Shown piece by piece: positions 51,801 through 62,057 of a DNA stretch of 64,000 nt. The stretch comes from JAWKOK01 sp963698255 (GTDB lineage: Bacteria > Chloroflexota > Anaerolineae > Caldilineales > Caldilineaceae). The translations under genes were made by a program, and so were the position numbers. Position 1 is the stretch's first letter. Each line of letters begins with the position of its first letter. The notes beneath the pieces are model-generated. The model did no database searches and was not told the origin of the DNA. It saw only the letters and a list, made by a program, of their open reading frames with translations. The stretch lies in the NCBI GenBank assembly GCA_963698255.1, contig CAVOQD010000023.1:62001-126000 (forward strand), written 5' to 3'.

Positions 51801-52680
51801 CAATCCGCACTATCTGTGCCATTGGCCGTTCTTGGCGTGGGCGAAGCGTGACATCGCCTGCACTGCACGTATGTCGGCGTCCATCCGCATCTTCGACGAT
51901 TAGATTGCCGATTCGATCGACATCGATGGCCCGGCCATTCAGAACCTGATCGACGCCGAATCCCCGAACCGTCACATTCTGGCCGATGGTGGTCAACAAC
52001 TTCCGCCACTGACGGTGGATTTTGTCGCATCCCTCGACCGTCCGCGACTGTACAAGCAGGCTCGCCAAAGACAAACAGATCTCGATGCAGAGCGCTGTTC
52101 GATCGATGGGCCGGCCGATCTGCTGCCGAATGCTTGTTGCCGGCACATTCGTCCCGCTGACGGTCTGTAGCGTAGCCGCTGACTGATTGACGTTGATGCC
52201 CATGCCCAGCAACGCATAGTCCAAAGTTGGACCTGCGTACGCTGATTCAATTAGAATACCAGCGACCTTGCCGACGTCATCGGCCGGCGGGGGCCTTTGC
52301 AACAGCACGTCATTGGGCCACTTCAGCGCAAGCACAGCTTCTGTGGACGACACGAGCCGTCCGATGGCCTCGATGAGGCTGATCCCGGCGATCATGGGCA
52401 ACTGGGCCGGTTCGAGCGGAAGCAGCGGCGGTTTCAGCACAATGCTGACCAACAGAGCTTCGCCGTACGGCGCTTCCCAACCGCGAGATAGACGTCCTCG
52501 CCCGGCCGTCTGTTCCTCGGCAATCACGATGGTACCGGGCCGTGTCGACGGGTCGATGGCCAGTGCACGTGCCAGCGGCATGGTCGATGCAACAGTACCA
52601 TGATACTCGACGGTATGACCGACCAACTCATCGGCCAATTCCGCTTCCAAAATCGCCGGATTCAATAGGTCGGTATTCAT
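51796..52680 (-). CDS. birA: biotin-[acetyl-CoA carboxylase] ligase, single-domain BirA
   Basis: About 294 residues without an N-terminal helix-turn-helix, so a ligase only and not a repressor. Visible are STMPLARAL, the biotinyl-AMP loop GRGRLSRGW, the active-site LKWPNDVLLQ and GMGINVN, then the small C-terminal SH3-like domain (VTVRGFGVDQVLNGRAIDVD). I prefer ATG 52680 (MNTDLLNPAIL) over TTG 52716; neither has a strong ribosome site. It attaches biotin to carrier domains such as AccB. Confidence 0.9.
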   Translation of the reverse strand: MNTDLLNPAILEAELADELVGHTVEYHGTVASTMPLARALAIDPSTRPGTIVIAEEQTAGRGRLSRGWEAPYGEALLVSIVLKPPLLPLEPAQLPMIAGISLIEAIGRLVSSTEAVLALKWPNDVLLQRPPPADDVGKVAGILIESAYAGPTLDYALLGMGINVNQSAATLQTVSGTNVPATSIRQQIGRPIDRTALCIEICLSLASLLVQSRTVEGCDKIHRQWRKLLTTIGQNVTVRGFGVDQVLNGRAIDVDRIGNLIVEDADGRRHTCSAGDVTLRPRQERPMAQIVRIA

Positions 52681-52782
52681 GCTGACAAGGGTACCCGACA
52701 CCTGCACGTCGGTCAAGCTGGCGGCCTGAAGTTCGGCGCAAAATCGATATTTGAAAAGACAAGTTCAAGAAAGGAAGAGACG

Positions 52783-53370
52783 ATGCCGTTGCCCTCACGT
52801 GACGAAGCGTATCTGCTGCTGTACGAATGGGTCGAAACCGAGAATCTGCGCCGCCACATGATCGCGGTGGAGGCGGCCATGCGCGCCTATGCCGTGCATT
52901 TCGGCGAGGACGAGGATCTGTGGGGAATCACCGGGCTGCTGCATGACCTGGACTACGAGCGATTCGCCGACATGGACGACACGGAAAACGGCCATCCGCG
53001 TACCGAACTGCGTCTGTTTGAGGCGGAGGGCTATCCGCCGGAGTTGATCCATGCCGTGCAGGCCCACGCCACCTTCCTTGGCGTGCCCCGCGAGAGCCTG
53101 CTCGACAAGGCGCTGCTTGCCTGCGACGAGCTGACCGGCCTGATCCTGGCCTGCGCCTACGTGCGGCCTGACAAGGATCTGCGCAATGTCAAGGTGAAAT
53201 CGGTCAAGAAGAAATGGAAGGACAAAGCCTTCACCGCGGCCATCGACCGGCAAGAGAACATGGTCTATATCGAAGAACTCGGCGTTCCCTTCGATGAACA
53301 CGTCGAGCGCGTGCTCGTCGCCATGCAAGGAGCGGCCGAAGATCTCAATTTGACCGGAGAAGCCGCGTAG
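52783..53370 (+). CDS. HD-domain protein (putative phosphohydrolase)
   Basis: An intact 195-residue HD-superfamily protein. ATG 52783 follows AAAGGAAGAG. Metal ligands are visible in NLRRHMIAVE (His), GLLHDLDYE (HD pair), NGHPRTELRL, and DELTGLI (Asp). Relatives hydrolyse phosphate esters of nucleotides. It is divergent from birA across a 100-base gap. Confidence 0.88.
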   Translation: MPLPSRDEAYLLLYEWVETENLRRHMIAVEAAMRAYAVHFGEDEDLWGITGLLHDLDYERFADMDDTENGHPRTELRLFEAEGYPPELIHAVQAHATFLGVPRESLLDKALLACDELTGLILACAYVRPDKDLRNVKVKSVKKKWKDKAFTAAIDRQENMVYIEELGVPFDEHVERVLVAMQGAAEDLNLTGEAA

Positions 53371-53399
53371 TCCACTCGTATCGGTTTGCCGGACGAGAA

Positions 53400-53495
53400 A
53401 ATGGTTAATGGTGAATTGATAATGCTCAATTGTCAACGTGACACTGCGCAAGTGCGCATTAACAATTAAGCATTATCAATTCACCATTAACCATT
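53400..53495. repeat. hairpin with 27-bp perfect arms, 'AATGGTTAATGG' word family
   Basis: Arms 53400-53426 and 53469-53495 are exactly complementary around a 42-base loop that itself pairs (GCGCAAGTGCGC). It sits between convergent genes. Related words recur at about 57593-57632 and 58440-58540. Confidence 0.88.
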
Positions 53496-53508
53496 GCATT
53501 GCCCTTTC

Positions 53509-54399
53509 TCAATATCCTACCCACCAATCCTTCCTCGACCGCGGCTCCATAAACGACCCCGTATCACGAACAACCACCTTGACCGTGTCGCTGCTCGCGT
53601 CGCCCAGCCGCTCACCGTTGCGCAGCGCCGGCAGGCGGCCGCGCCCTTCCGCGTCCAATTGTTGATAGAGCGCCACCAGGGCCGGCTCGACCGCAATCTC
53701 TTCAATATGCACCACGTAGCCGACGGCGGCGGTATCCTCGCGCGTGTAGGCCAGGGTGATGCGCTCGGCCGTCGCATAGAGCACGAGCGCTTTGTAGCCG
53801 CCGCCGTAGATCTCCGGATCGCGCGTGGGGATGAAGATCGGCTCTCCCGCTGTCGCACGCAGGCCCAGAAGCGTGACAGGCGGGCTTTCGATGGCCTCGC
53901 CCCGGCATCCGTGTTCGCCACAGGCCCAGTTCCATTCGTAGACCTGAAAGACCGAGACGATGTCCGGCCCGCGCTGATGGTTGAAAAGACCGGCCAACTG
54001 CGGGGCCTTGTCGTCCGTCGGCCCATTGAGATCGACCAGAGCGAGTGCAGCGCTGGTCTCGCGATAGCCGCGCAGCGCCAGATTCAGGTCGCCATGCTGA
54101 TCAGGCGGATGGTCGGGATGGGATCCCAACGTAGGAATCGAATCATAGATCGGTGTAGGCGTTGGCGGCGGTGTGGGTGACGGTGTCGGCTGCGGTGTGG
54201 GATCCGGCGTGGACTCCGCCGCTGATATCAGCGGCATGTAGAGAATGGGCGTAGTGGGGATCGTATCACCGGCAGCCCCGATCACGGGTTGTTTTCCGCC
54301 CAGGATCGCCAAGCCCAAGATGATCAGGAGAGCGGCAGCGTAGAACGCTCGGCGGCCTGCACGCCTGGCGCAGCCGAAGAGAAAACGCTCGCCGATCAC
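53509..54399 (-). CDS. secreted, membrane-anchored protein with Pro/Thr stalk (unknown function)
   Basis: An intact 296-residue protein starting at GTG 54399. A basic N-terminus and helix (about 18-34) act as signal or anchor, a short stalk of PTPxPTP repeats (about 65-85) follows, then a 210-residue extracytoplasmic domain with WNWACGEHGCRGEA and GYVVHIEEIAVEPAL. I recognise no family. The start overlaps the stop of the flippase-like gene by four bases (GTGA), so the two are coupled. Confidence 0.75.
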   Translation of the reverse strand: MIGERFLFGCARRAGRRAFYAAALLIILGLAILGGKQPVIGAAGDTIPTTPILYMPLISAAESTPDPTPQPTPSPTPPPTPTPIYDSIPTLGSHPDHPPDQHGDLNLALRGYRETSAALALVDLNGPTDDKAPQLAGLFNHQRGPDIVSVFQVYEWNWACGEHGCRGEAIESPPVTLLGLRATAGEPIFIPTRDPEIYGGGYKALVLYATAERITLAYTREDTAAVGYVVHIEEIAVEPALVALYQQLDAEGRGRLPALRNGERLGDASSDTVKVVVRDTGSFMEPRSRKDWWVGY

Positions 54400-55530
54400 A
54401 GGATCGGCGCTTGTTGTTCGGGAGCGACGACCGTTGTCGTACGTCCGGATCTATCTGCATAGCTAGTGTCTCCCTTGTCTGTCTCGACAGTGGCCGTCTT
54501 TGGGTGATCCGCCTCGGTTCTCGAATCGTCCTTGTGCATCGCCACACGCCAGACGCTTGCGCCGCCCAGCCATAGACCAAACAGCCCCAGCAGCACATCC
54601 CGTGTGCGGATCAGCAGTGCCAATGCAACGCCGGCAGCCGGGTCCATGCCCAGCAAGTTCATGGCGATGGCTTGGCTGGCCTCCAATGCGCCGAGTCCGG
54701 CAGGCATGGGCAGCAGGATGGCGAAGCGCGCCGCGATCAATGCCGTGATTGCCTGGCCAAAGGTCAAGTCGATGCCCAGCAGTTGCGTCATCAACCAGTA
54801 CTCGCCGATGAGCGCCACCCAACTGAGCGCAGAGACGGCCGATGCCGCGACCAGGATGTCCGGTCTGCGACGGCAGAGTTGCGCGACCAGATCTTCGCTT
54901 CGCCAGAGGGTGTCGTGCCAGCGGCTCAACGTCGGTGACGGCCAGCGTGCCATCACCACCCCCAGCAGAGCCGAAAGCGGATGATGGCCGTTCCAGAGTG
55001 CGATCAAAAGACCGGCCGGCAGTAGCAGTAGCAACAACGAATAGGCAAGCGCCTGGTTGCCCAGACTTCCGGCCAACAGGCCATGCTGGAGCACTAGAAT
55101 CAGACCGACGAGCAGAAAGGTGAAGTTGGCAATCAACTCAAAGAGCTTGTCCATGGTGACGGCCGCGATAGAGACGTCGGCCGGCACATCATCGCGTTCG
55201 GTGACGAGAAAGACCTGGAGCGGTTCACCGCCAAAGTGGGGACCCGGCGTGAAGTAGCTCACGCCGAACGCCGCCAGTCGATAGCCGACGAGCTTGAGGT
55301 AGGGCAGTCGATATCCCTGGCCGACGAGAAAGAGCCACCAGCGACCGGAGAAGGTGATAATCACCAGTGCGTTTGCCGCCGCCAGCAACAGATATATCGA
55401 GCGGTCCAAGCAGACGGAAGACATCGATAATCGCAGCAATGGAAACAGCTCGTACCGTGATCCAGAGTAAGATGACGCTAATCAGGATCAGTGCAATCCG
55501 GGCCGCTCTGCGGGCAGGGGACTTTGTCAT
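54396..55530 (-). CDS. LPG_synthase_TM/UPF0104 flippase-like membrane protein (one frameshift)
   Basis: Joined frames give about 377 residues with eight or so helices. It starts at ATG 55530, overlapping the stop of the upstream gene by four bases. SYFTPGPHFGGEPLQVFLV and AVTMDKLFELIANFTFLLVG are hallmarks of the family that includes the MprF flippase domain and AglD. The frame breaks near 55412 (an extra G). It probably moves a lipid or lipid-linked sugar; the CDP-alcohol transferase upstream supports lipid work. Confidence 0.82.
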
Positions 55531-56785
55531 TGTGTCCCGGCTTTCCGCTCGCCTGCTCGTTTTCGGATCAGCCGTTCTTCCGGTTGCCACAGCGCGAAGA
55601 AACCGCTGCCCATCTGCAGAACAATGATGGCGCAGGCCAGCAGCAATCCGTTGGTCGGCCAGTTGAAACCGACGGCCAGGAGATCCCAGCAGGCCAAGGC
55701 GATCAGCGGAATGGCGGCGAATCGGCCCAGAATGCCGGCGGCGAAGAGCAGCAACGACCCGGCTGAAAGCATAACCAGCCCCCAGAAGAATCGCTCAGGT
55801 GAGCCGAATCCGATGCCTTGCGCATAAGATGTCCATGCGGCGAACGCCGGAATCTCCTGCCGGAGGATCGCCAATGCCGTCAGGGCGCCCAGCGGCCGAG
55901 CAATCGCAGGCAGCCAGCCTTGCAGAATCTGCTTGGCGAGTGAGCGGGTCCGACGATATTGTTCGGAATCAGCCGGCAGCCGGCCGCTGGTCACCAGCCA
56001 ATCTCGGCCAAAGCTGGTCAGCAAAGGCACGGCGAAGAGCACGGCAGCCAACGTGGTGGCCGGCGGCGTGAAGACGGGCCAGAGCACGACGCTGAGAAAG
56101 CCCATCTGCAATCCGGCAATCAGGCGGCGATCCGAACTAGGGGTGAGATCGTAGACCGGCAGACCTCGCTTGCGCAGTATCCAGTGGCCGAACAGGAAGA
56201 TCTCACGCGCAAGGCCCACAGCCAGATACCAGATCGGCAGTTGGCCGTAGCTGATGGCCAGCAGCACAGCGGCGAGCACGCCGATGACGTCAAACTCCAT
56301 GTCCAGGCTCTCGCCCAGCTTGGTGGCGTGGTTGGTGATGCGAGCGACATAGCCGTCCAGATAGTCGAAAATGGCGCCGGTGCTGTACAGTATCGCCGGC
56401 GTCCATGCCAACCAACCGGGCGGTCGTGGCAGAGAAGATGAACCCGGCCAGCAGGGCGATGGCCATGCCGCGTCCGATGGTCAGCGCCGTCCCGTAGCCC
56501 AATGTGGGCAGCAGCGCGGTTTCGCCCTCTCGGTGGTTGAGGGGCAGACTCTGCCAGAGCAGCCAGAGTTGGCGCAGCATGACAAGGCCGGTGAGCAGCA
56601 GCCAACGCTGTGCGAAAGGCGGGGTCCAGCCGCTGTAGAGCAAGCTGAAACCTGCAAGACCGACAGCCATATAGAGAAGCTGCCACAGCCGCCCAACGCC
56701 GGTGCAGTGCGGTGAGTGCTCGCCGATTGGTTGGCGACGGCGACGCCAGCTTCGCCATCTGTATGTTAGAGAGGGTATTGCTCAT
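55527..56785 (-). CDS. CDP-alcohol phosphatidyltransferase-family membrane protein (two frameshifts)
   Basis: Joined frames give about 419 residues. The catalytic motif D-x2-DG-x2-AR-x8-G-x3-D-x3-D is complete in YLDGYVARITNHATKLGESL then DMEFD. Breaks lie near 56665 and 56405 (GAT read as GCAT; corrected sequence RLVGWTPAILYS). Family members join a CDP-linked alcohol to an acceptor to make phospholipids. At about 420 residues with many helices beyond the motif, it is longer than the usual 180-220-residue PgsA type. Confidence 0.82.
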
Positions 56786-56840
56786 TGGACGAACTGCTGC
56801 TTGTGATTGACTGCGAAAACAAGAGATCAGCCACGAATAT

Positions 56841-57573
56841 TCATCCAGGCCGATTCAGATCGGATCCACCTAAGTGTATCAGTCTTGCGGCGATGTGCCG
56901 TAAACATGCATCCAAGTCGCGTTCGATCTCACTGGTTGGAATCAAAATCGACTCCCACCGGTCCGGCAGCGGCGTCCGCCCGATCTCTTGCGCCTTGCGC
57001 TCGTCGCTGCAGCAGATGCCCAGATAGCCGCCGCGTGCGCGCAAGGTAATGTCGAACGGCTGTCCGTCGACGATTCGATTCTTGCAGAGGGCGCAGACGA
57101 TGCTCCCGAAGCGCATGCCACAGCTTCTCAAACGGATCTTCCTTGTAGGGAAGATCGCGGACGTCCTCCGCCGTGAGCAGGCGGTCGAGGGTGGTGTGGA
57201 TGAAGGTGATGCGATGGTATTTGGCCGACGGCACCGGCTTTTCCAGCCGCTGCAGCGGCCCCAGATCGATGCGGAAGTAGTAGCCGGCGGCGCGTGGGTG
57301 ATCGGCTTCGTGGGGCAGTAGCTCGGCCCGGGTGGCCAGTCGATAGCGCCGGGTTGGTGCGAAGTAGGTGACGGTCTGAGCTTCGGGCGCTCCTTTGAAG
57401 GCGCCTGTCTGGTAGAAGGCCAGGTAGTCTGCGCCGATGCGACGCGGCGCCCGGCGTTGGGGAATGCGGTACCATCCGTCCGAGGCTGCGCGTCGGAAGT
57501 CTTCGGCGTTGTTCATGACCGCCACCAGCACTGTGCGCCGGCGGGATTCAGCACTTTGGTAGTCGAGGGACAT
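56841..57573 (-). CDS. conserved protein of unknown function with C-terminal cysteine pairs (one frameshift)
   Basis: Joined frames give about 243 residues. The N-terminal half has RRTVLVAVMNNAEDFRRAAS, WYRIPQRRAPRRIGADYLAF, YFAPTRRYRLATRAELLP and RITFIHTTLDRLLTA. The C-terminal part has VCALCKNRI and GICCSDERK, four cysteines that could bind a metal. The frame breaks near 57118 (GAT read as GCAT). It overlaps the end of the FkbM-type frame. I recognise no family; the CxxC/CC arrangement could be a degenerate zinc ribbon. Confidence 0.6.
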
Positions 57574-58395
57574 GGGGGAGCGATCCTTTGGAATTGTGAA
57601 TGGTGAATTGATAATTGTGAATGGTTAATCTTGCATGAGACAACGCGCCTGGCATAAAAATCGCCGGATCCGTCATCGATCGGCAACGACTCCAGCATAT
57701 CAGCCAGACCGTCAGCATCGATCCAGGTTTCGGACTGCCAGCGATGATCTTCGCCGACCGTCCAGTTGTACTGGTAGGATCCAAGGCTTTCCAGACGTTC
57801 AATGCAGCCAATGGCAATGTCGACGGCGGCCGGAATGAACTCAACCGACAGCGCCGCAAGCGGCTGCGACAGACCGCGCAACGCCTCCAATTCATAGCCT
57901 TCGACGTCGATCTTGCAGAAGGCCGGCGTGCCGTACAGAGCGATCAAACGATCCAATGTCGTCACCTCGACCTGATCGGCCTCTTCCCATGTTACATCGG
58001 CGAACGAGTCGTCCTGACGTATGGCGTCGATCCATTCCTGCGACAAAGTGGTGACCGTGGGATTGGCAATACTGACCAGCAGAGGCAGGCTTGCCTGCTC
58101 CGCACCCACAGCGCTGTCGATGAGCGTGACTGCCGGATCGTTTCCATACCAGCGTTGCAGAAATCGCATGCACGACGGGCTGCGGCTCGATTGCGACGAC
58201 GCGTGCGCCCAATGACCGCCAGGCACGAATGCGGTTGCCGACGTGTGCGCCGACATCGAAGCAGAGATCGCCCGGCTCAATGAACTGGCGATAGAAGCGA
58301 ACCAGTTGGCGATGGCGCCAGGGTATGCCGTGGTAGATCAAGATGGAGCGCAGTAGGCCGCGTTGCTCGGCGAATCGGTTGGTCAATGGCTTCAT
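57513..58395 (-). CDS. FkbM-family methyltransferase (one frameshift)
   Basis: The start is ATG 58395 (MKPLTNRFAEQRGLLRSILI); an earlier ATG at 58443 exists. The SAM site FDVGAHVGNRIRAWRSLGARVVAIEPQP is clear in two parts, followed after a break near 58170 by VEVTTLDRLIALYG and the family hallmark FCKIDVEGYELEALRGL. The frame runs on through a repeat to 57513; the true stop is probably about 57620-57640, after SGDFYARRV. FkbM enzymes O-methylate sugars or polyketides, which suits the envelope-gene surroundings. Confidence 0.82.
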
Positions 58396-58439
58396 GGAGA
58401 AACTATACTGTATGGGTGGAGTTCGGACAAGAGAGGAAA

Positions 58440-58540
58440 TCAATGGTCAATGGTTGAATTGTCAACTTTCAATGGTCAATGGGCTGTCTGCGCACGACAT
58501 TGACCATTGACAATTGACCATTGATCATTAACTATTGATC
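58440..58540. repeat. quasi-palindrome, 'AATGGTCAATTG' word family
   Basis: CAATGGTCAATGGTTGAATTG faces TGACAATTGACCATTGATC between divergent genes. It repeats the AATGGTCA/TGACCATT word several times per arm. Confidence 0.75.
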
Positions 58541-58625
58541 CCGATTTGACGCTTCCAACACATGACGTTAGCCTACACCCACATAATTTCATTGATCGGC
58601 GAGTCTTTCCGAGGGTAATCACACC

Positions 58626-59909
58626 ATGACCACGCAATCTGCTGCGCCAAAGCCGGCGGCACTGGAGCCGGCGACATTTGGCGCCGATCGATCTCACGCC
58701 TGCCGATCCCGGCGTCGATACCACATTCCACACGGATCAGGTGGCGACCATTGCGGGAGCCCATTTCATCCATGACTCCTTCTCGGCATTTCTGGCTCCT
58801 CTGTTGCCGGTAATCCAAGAGACGCTCTCCACCAACTATGCCATGACCGGCTCGTTGACCATTTTTACCATGTTGCCGAGCCTGCTCAACCCCTTCATCG
58901 GCTATCTGGCCGACCGCATCAGCCTGCGCTATTTCGTGATTCTGGCGCCGGGCGTCACGGCCACGATGATGACGATGATCGGCTTTGCGCCCAACTACTT
59001 CACGTTGGCGCTGCTGCTGCTGACCGTCGGCGTCAGCATCGCCGCCTTCCATGCCCCGGCCCCGGCCATGACGGCACGGGTGGCCGGCAATCGTGTCGGC
59101 ACGGGCATGAGCATCTTCATGGCCAGCGGTGAACTGGGGCGCACGCTGGGTCCGGTGGTCGCGGTGGCGGCGGTGGGCTGGTGGGGGCTGGATGGGATCT
59201 GGCGACTGGCTTTCATCGGCTGGCTCACGTCGGCCGTGCTCTATCTGGCGGCTGCACGATGTGCCGGCCCGGCCACGCGGCGATGGCCAGGGCACGCTCA
59301 AGGCCATGATGCCCCAGGCCAAACGGGTCTTCCCGGCCGTCACCTGGATCATCTTCCCCAAGGTCTTTCTGGCCGTGGCCATCACCACCTATCTCCCCAT
59401 CTTCATGACGCGATGAATTGGGGACCAGCCTCTGGTTGGCGGCGATCTCGCTCACCATTCTGGAAGCGGCCGGCGTGGTCGGCGCACTCTTCACCGGCAC
59501 CATGAGCGACACCTACGGACGCAAGCGCGTGCTCGTCATCTTGCTGGTCGCCGCGCCGATCATCCTGTTGGTCTTCCTCTTTGGACCGAGTTGGCTGATC
59601 GTTCCCTCGCTCATCGGCCTGGGACTGGCGGCCATCTCGACCACGCCGGTCATGCTGGCGGTGGTCCAGGATCAATTTCCCGACAACCGCGCCACGGCCA
59701 ACGGCATCTTCATGTTTCTCAACTTCCTGACCCGCTCCATCGCCATCCTCTTCGTCGGCATGATCGCCGACCGTATGGGCCTCACCGCGGCCTTTGTGAT
59801 CAGCGGCGTGCTGGCGTTGCTGAGCATTCCAGGCGTGGCAATGCTTCCCGATACGCGGAGAGGCGGCCTAGGCCAATGCAGGAAAATACTGAGAGGAGAC
59901 CATGACTGA
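58626..59909 (+). CDS. MFS transporter, Fsr-like (three frameshifts)
   Basis: GAGGG precedes ATG 58626. Joined frames give about 430 residues and twelve helices: GAHFIHDSFSAFLAPLLPVI, PFIGYLADRISLRYFVILAP, SIAAFHAPAPAM (the Fsr-type helix-4 motif), GTMSDTYGRKRVLVILL. Breaks: about 58673 (extra T), about 59268 and about 59412 (both CG lost from CGCGAT). The frame end overlaps the Nudix start by eight bases. Probably an exporter. Confidence 0.82.
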
Positions 59910-60358
59910 TTCAACCCCGCAGGAAACCATCCGACCGATTGTCGTCTGCCTCTTTCGCCACGGCTCCCGCATCCTGGTCTGCGATCTCTATGATCCGGCC
60001 ACCAATCGAGCACTTCTATCGACCCATGGGCGGCGGCATTGAGTTTGGTGAAACCAGCATGTTGGCCCTGCGCCGCGAGGTGCGCGAAGAACTGGGCGTC
60101 GAAATCCGCGATCCGGAACTGCTCGGCACGCTGGAGAACATCTTCATCTACGACGACCGGCGCGGCCACGAGGTCGTCTTTGTCTACGATGCCGGCTTTG
60201 TCGACGACGATCTCTATCGAACGCCCCGGTTCCAGGGCATCGAGGACAACGGTCTGCCCTTTGACCTCTGCTGGCTGGACATCGAAGCCTTGGGGCCGGA
60301 CTCGCCGCCCCTCTATCCGGATGGACTGATGACGCTTCTGGGAAAGAAGAAAGATTGA
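59902..60358 (+). CDS. Nudix hydrolase (one frameshift)
   Basis: GAGAGGAGAC precedes ATG 59902. About 152 residues with a full Nudix box, G-x5-E-x7-REUxEExGU, in GGIEFGETSMLALRREVREE then LGVE. The frame breaks near 60008 through CG loss from CGCGAG; restored it reads NREHFYRPMGGG. It hydrolyses a nucleoside diphosphate linked to some moiety; the substrate is unknown. Confidence 0.87.
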
Positions 60359-60367
60359 TGATGAGAC

Positions 60368-60478
60368 TGTGTGCTACGTACGTGCTGCGTAATGCGTAAG
60401 GTCGGACTGATCACGAGCAATTGCTCTGTAGTTCTGCCAGTCCTTACGCAACACCCAGTATGCGCATCACGCAAAGGA
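60368..60478. repeat. quasi-palindrome, 'GTAATGCGTAAGG' word family
   Basis: CGTGCTGCGTAATGCGTAAGG faces CCTTACGCAACACCCAGTATG and further GCGCATCACGC between the Nudix and fucosidase genes. Confidence 0.65.
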
Positions 60479-60485
60479 TCCACCC

Positions 60486-61919
60486 ATGGCCACCGTCACA
60501 ACCGCCGCCGCCATCCGCCCTTCGCCCCGCCAACTCGCGTGGCAGGAGATGGAGTTCTATGCCTTCATCCACTTCACCGTCAACACGTTTACGGGGCGTG
60601 AGTGGGGAGACGGCACAGAGGATCCGGCCATCTTCGATCCGACCGCCTTCGACGCGCGTCAGTGGGTCGACGCCATCGCCGATGCGGGCATGCGCGGGAT
60701 CATCCTGACCGCCAAACACCATGACGGCTTCTGCCTGTGGCCCAGCCGCTTCACCGAACATTCGGTGGCGTCCAGCCCCTGGCGCAACGGCAGCGGCGAT
60801 GTCGTGGCCGATGTGGCCGAAGGCATGCCGGGCCAAGGGCATCCAGTTGGGCATCTACCTCTCGCCCTGGGATCGGCATGAGCCGACCTATGGCGACTCA
60901 CCGCGCTACAACGAATACTTGCGCAATCAACTGCGCGAGTTGCTGACCCAATACGGCGAGATCTTCTGCGTCTGGTTCGACGGCGCCTGCGGCGAAGGCC
61001 CCAATGGCAAGCGCCAGCAGTACGACTGGGAAAGCTACTACGCGCTCATCCGCGAGCTTCAGCCCCAGGCCACCATCCATGTTTGCGGACCGGATGTACG
61101 CTGGTGCGGCAACGAGGCGGGCCATTGCCGCCCCAGTGAGTGGAGCGTCGTGCCGGCGACGTTGCTGGACCGGGAGAAGATCGCAGAGAAGTCACAGCAG
61201 CAAGACGACGGCGTCTTCGCCACCCGGTTCGACACCAGCGATGATGATCTGGGCAGCCGTCGGCGCATCGCCGATGCCGAAATGCTGGTCTGGTATCCGG
61301 CCGAGGTCAACACGTCGATCCGCCCCGGCTGGTTCTACCACGCTGAGGAGGATGATCAAGTCAAGTCACTGGACCGGCTTGTGGACATCTACTTCGACTC
61401 GGTCGGCGGCAATGCATCGTTTCTGCTCAACCTGCCGCCGGATCGACGCGGTCTGATCCACGAGCATGACGTCGAGCGGCTGCGCGAACTGGGCGACATG
61501 TTACGCAACACGTTCGCCACGAATCTGGCTGCGGGCGCAAAGGTGAGCGCCGACCCTGCCTGTCTTGGCAACGGCGGCTCGTCAGTGGATTGCATTGTGG
61601 ATGGGACGAAGGGGAGCTATTGGAAAACCACGGACGGCCAGGAAAAAGCCTGATCGAGTTGCAACTGCCGGGTCAGAGGACGTTCAACGTCGCCATGTTG
61701 CAGGAACAGATCGCTGTCGGCCAGCGCATCGAACGCTTCCGGCTGGCCGCCAAAATCGACGGCGAGTGGCGGACGATCACAGAGTCGACCGTTGTCGGCC
61801 ACAAACGACTGCTGCGCTTCCCTGCCGTCACCGCGGACCGGGTACGCATCGAGATCCTCGAATCGCGTGTGGCTCCGACGCTGGTCAACTTCGGGCTTTT
61901 CTATAATGGCGATCTCTGA
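60486..61919 (+). CDS. alpha-L-fucosidase, GH29 (two frameshifts)
   Basis: Joined frames give about 478 residues. MEFYAFIHFTVNTFTGREWG, GIILTAKHHDGFCLWPS and GIYLSPWDRHEPTYG are GH29 barrel landmarks; the likely nucleophile is the Asp of VWFDGACGEG. A C-terminal beta region follows (LIELQLPGQRTFNVAMLQEQ, RVRIEILESRVAPTL). Breaks are near 60830 (an extra G) and 61655. There is no signal peptide, so it probably cleaves imported fucosides in the cytoplasm. Confidence 0.9.
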
Positions 61920-61935
61920 GGTCGGCGTCGGGAAT

Positions 61936-62034
61936 TTTGATCCACGAAGTGTCACAAAGGGGCACGAAGAAACACGAAGAACGAGCACGATATTCGTGTG
62001 ACTTCGTGTCCTTCGTGTGCCTTCGTGGATCAAA
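61936..62034. repeat. quasi-palindrome, 'CTTCGTGTCCTTCGTG' word family
   Basis: TTTGATCCACGAAG (61936-61949) pairs perfectly with CTTCGTGGATCAAA (62021-62034); the interior repeats CACGAAGA and TTCGTGT words. It lies between convergent genes. Confidence 0.8.
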
Positions 62035-62057
62035 TCGACCTAAGACCGTCTGCAGCC

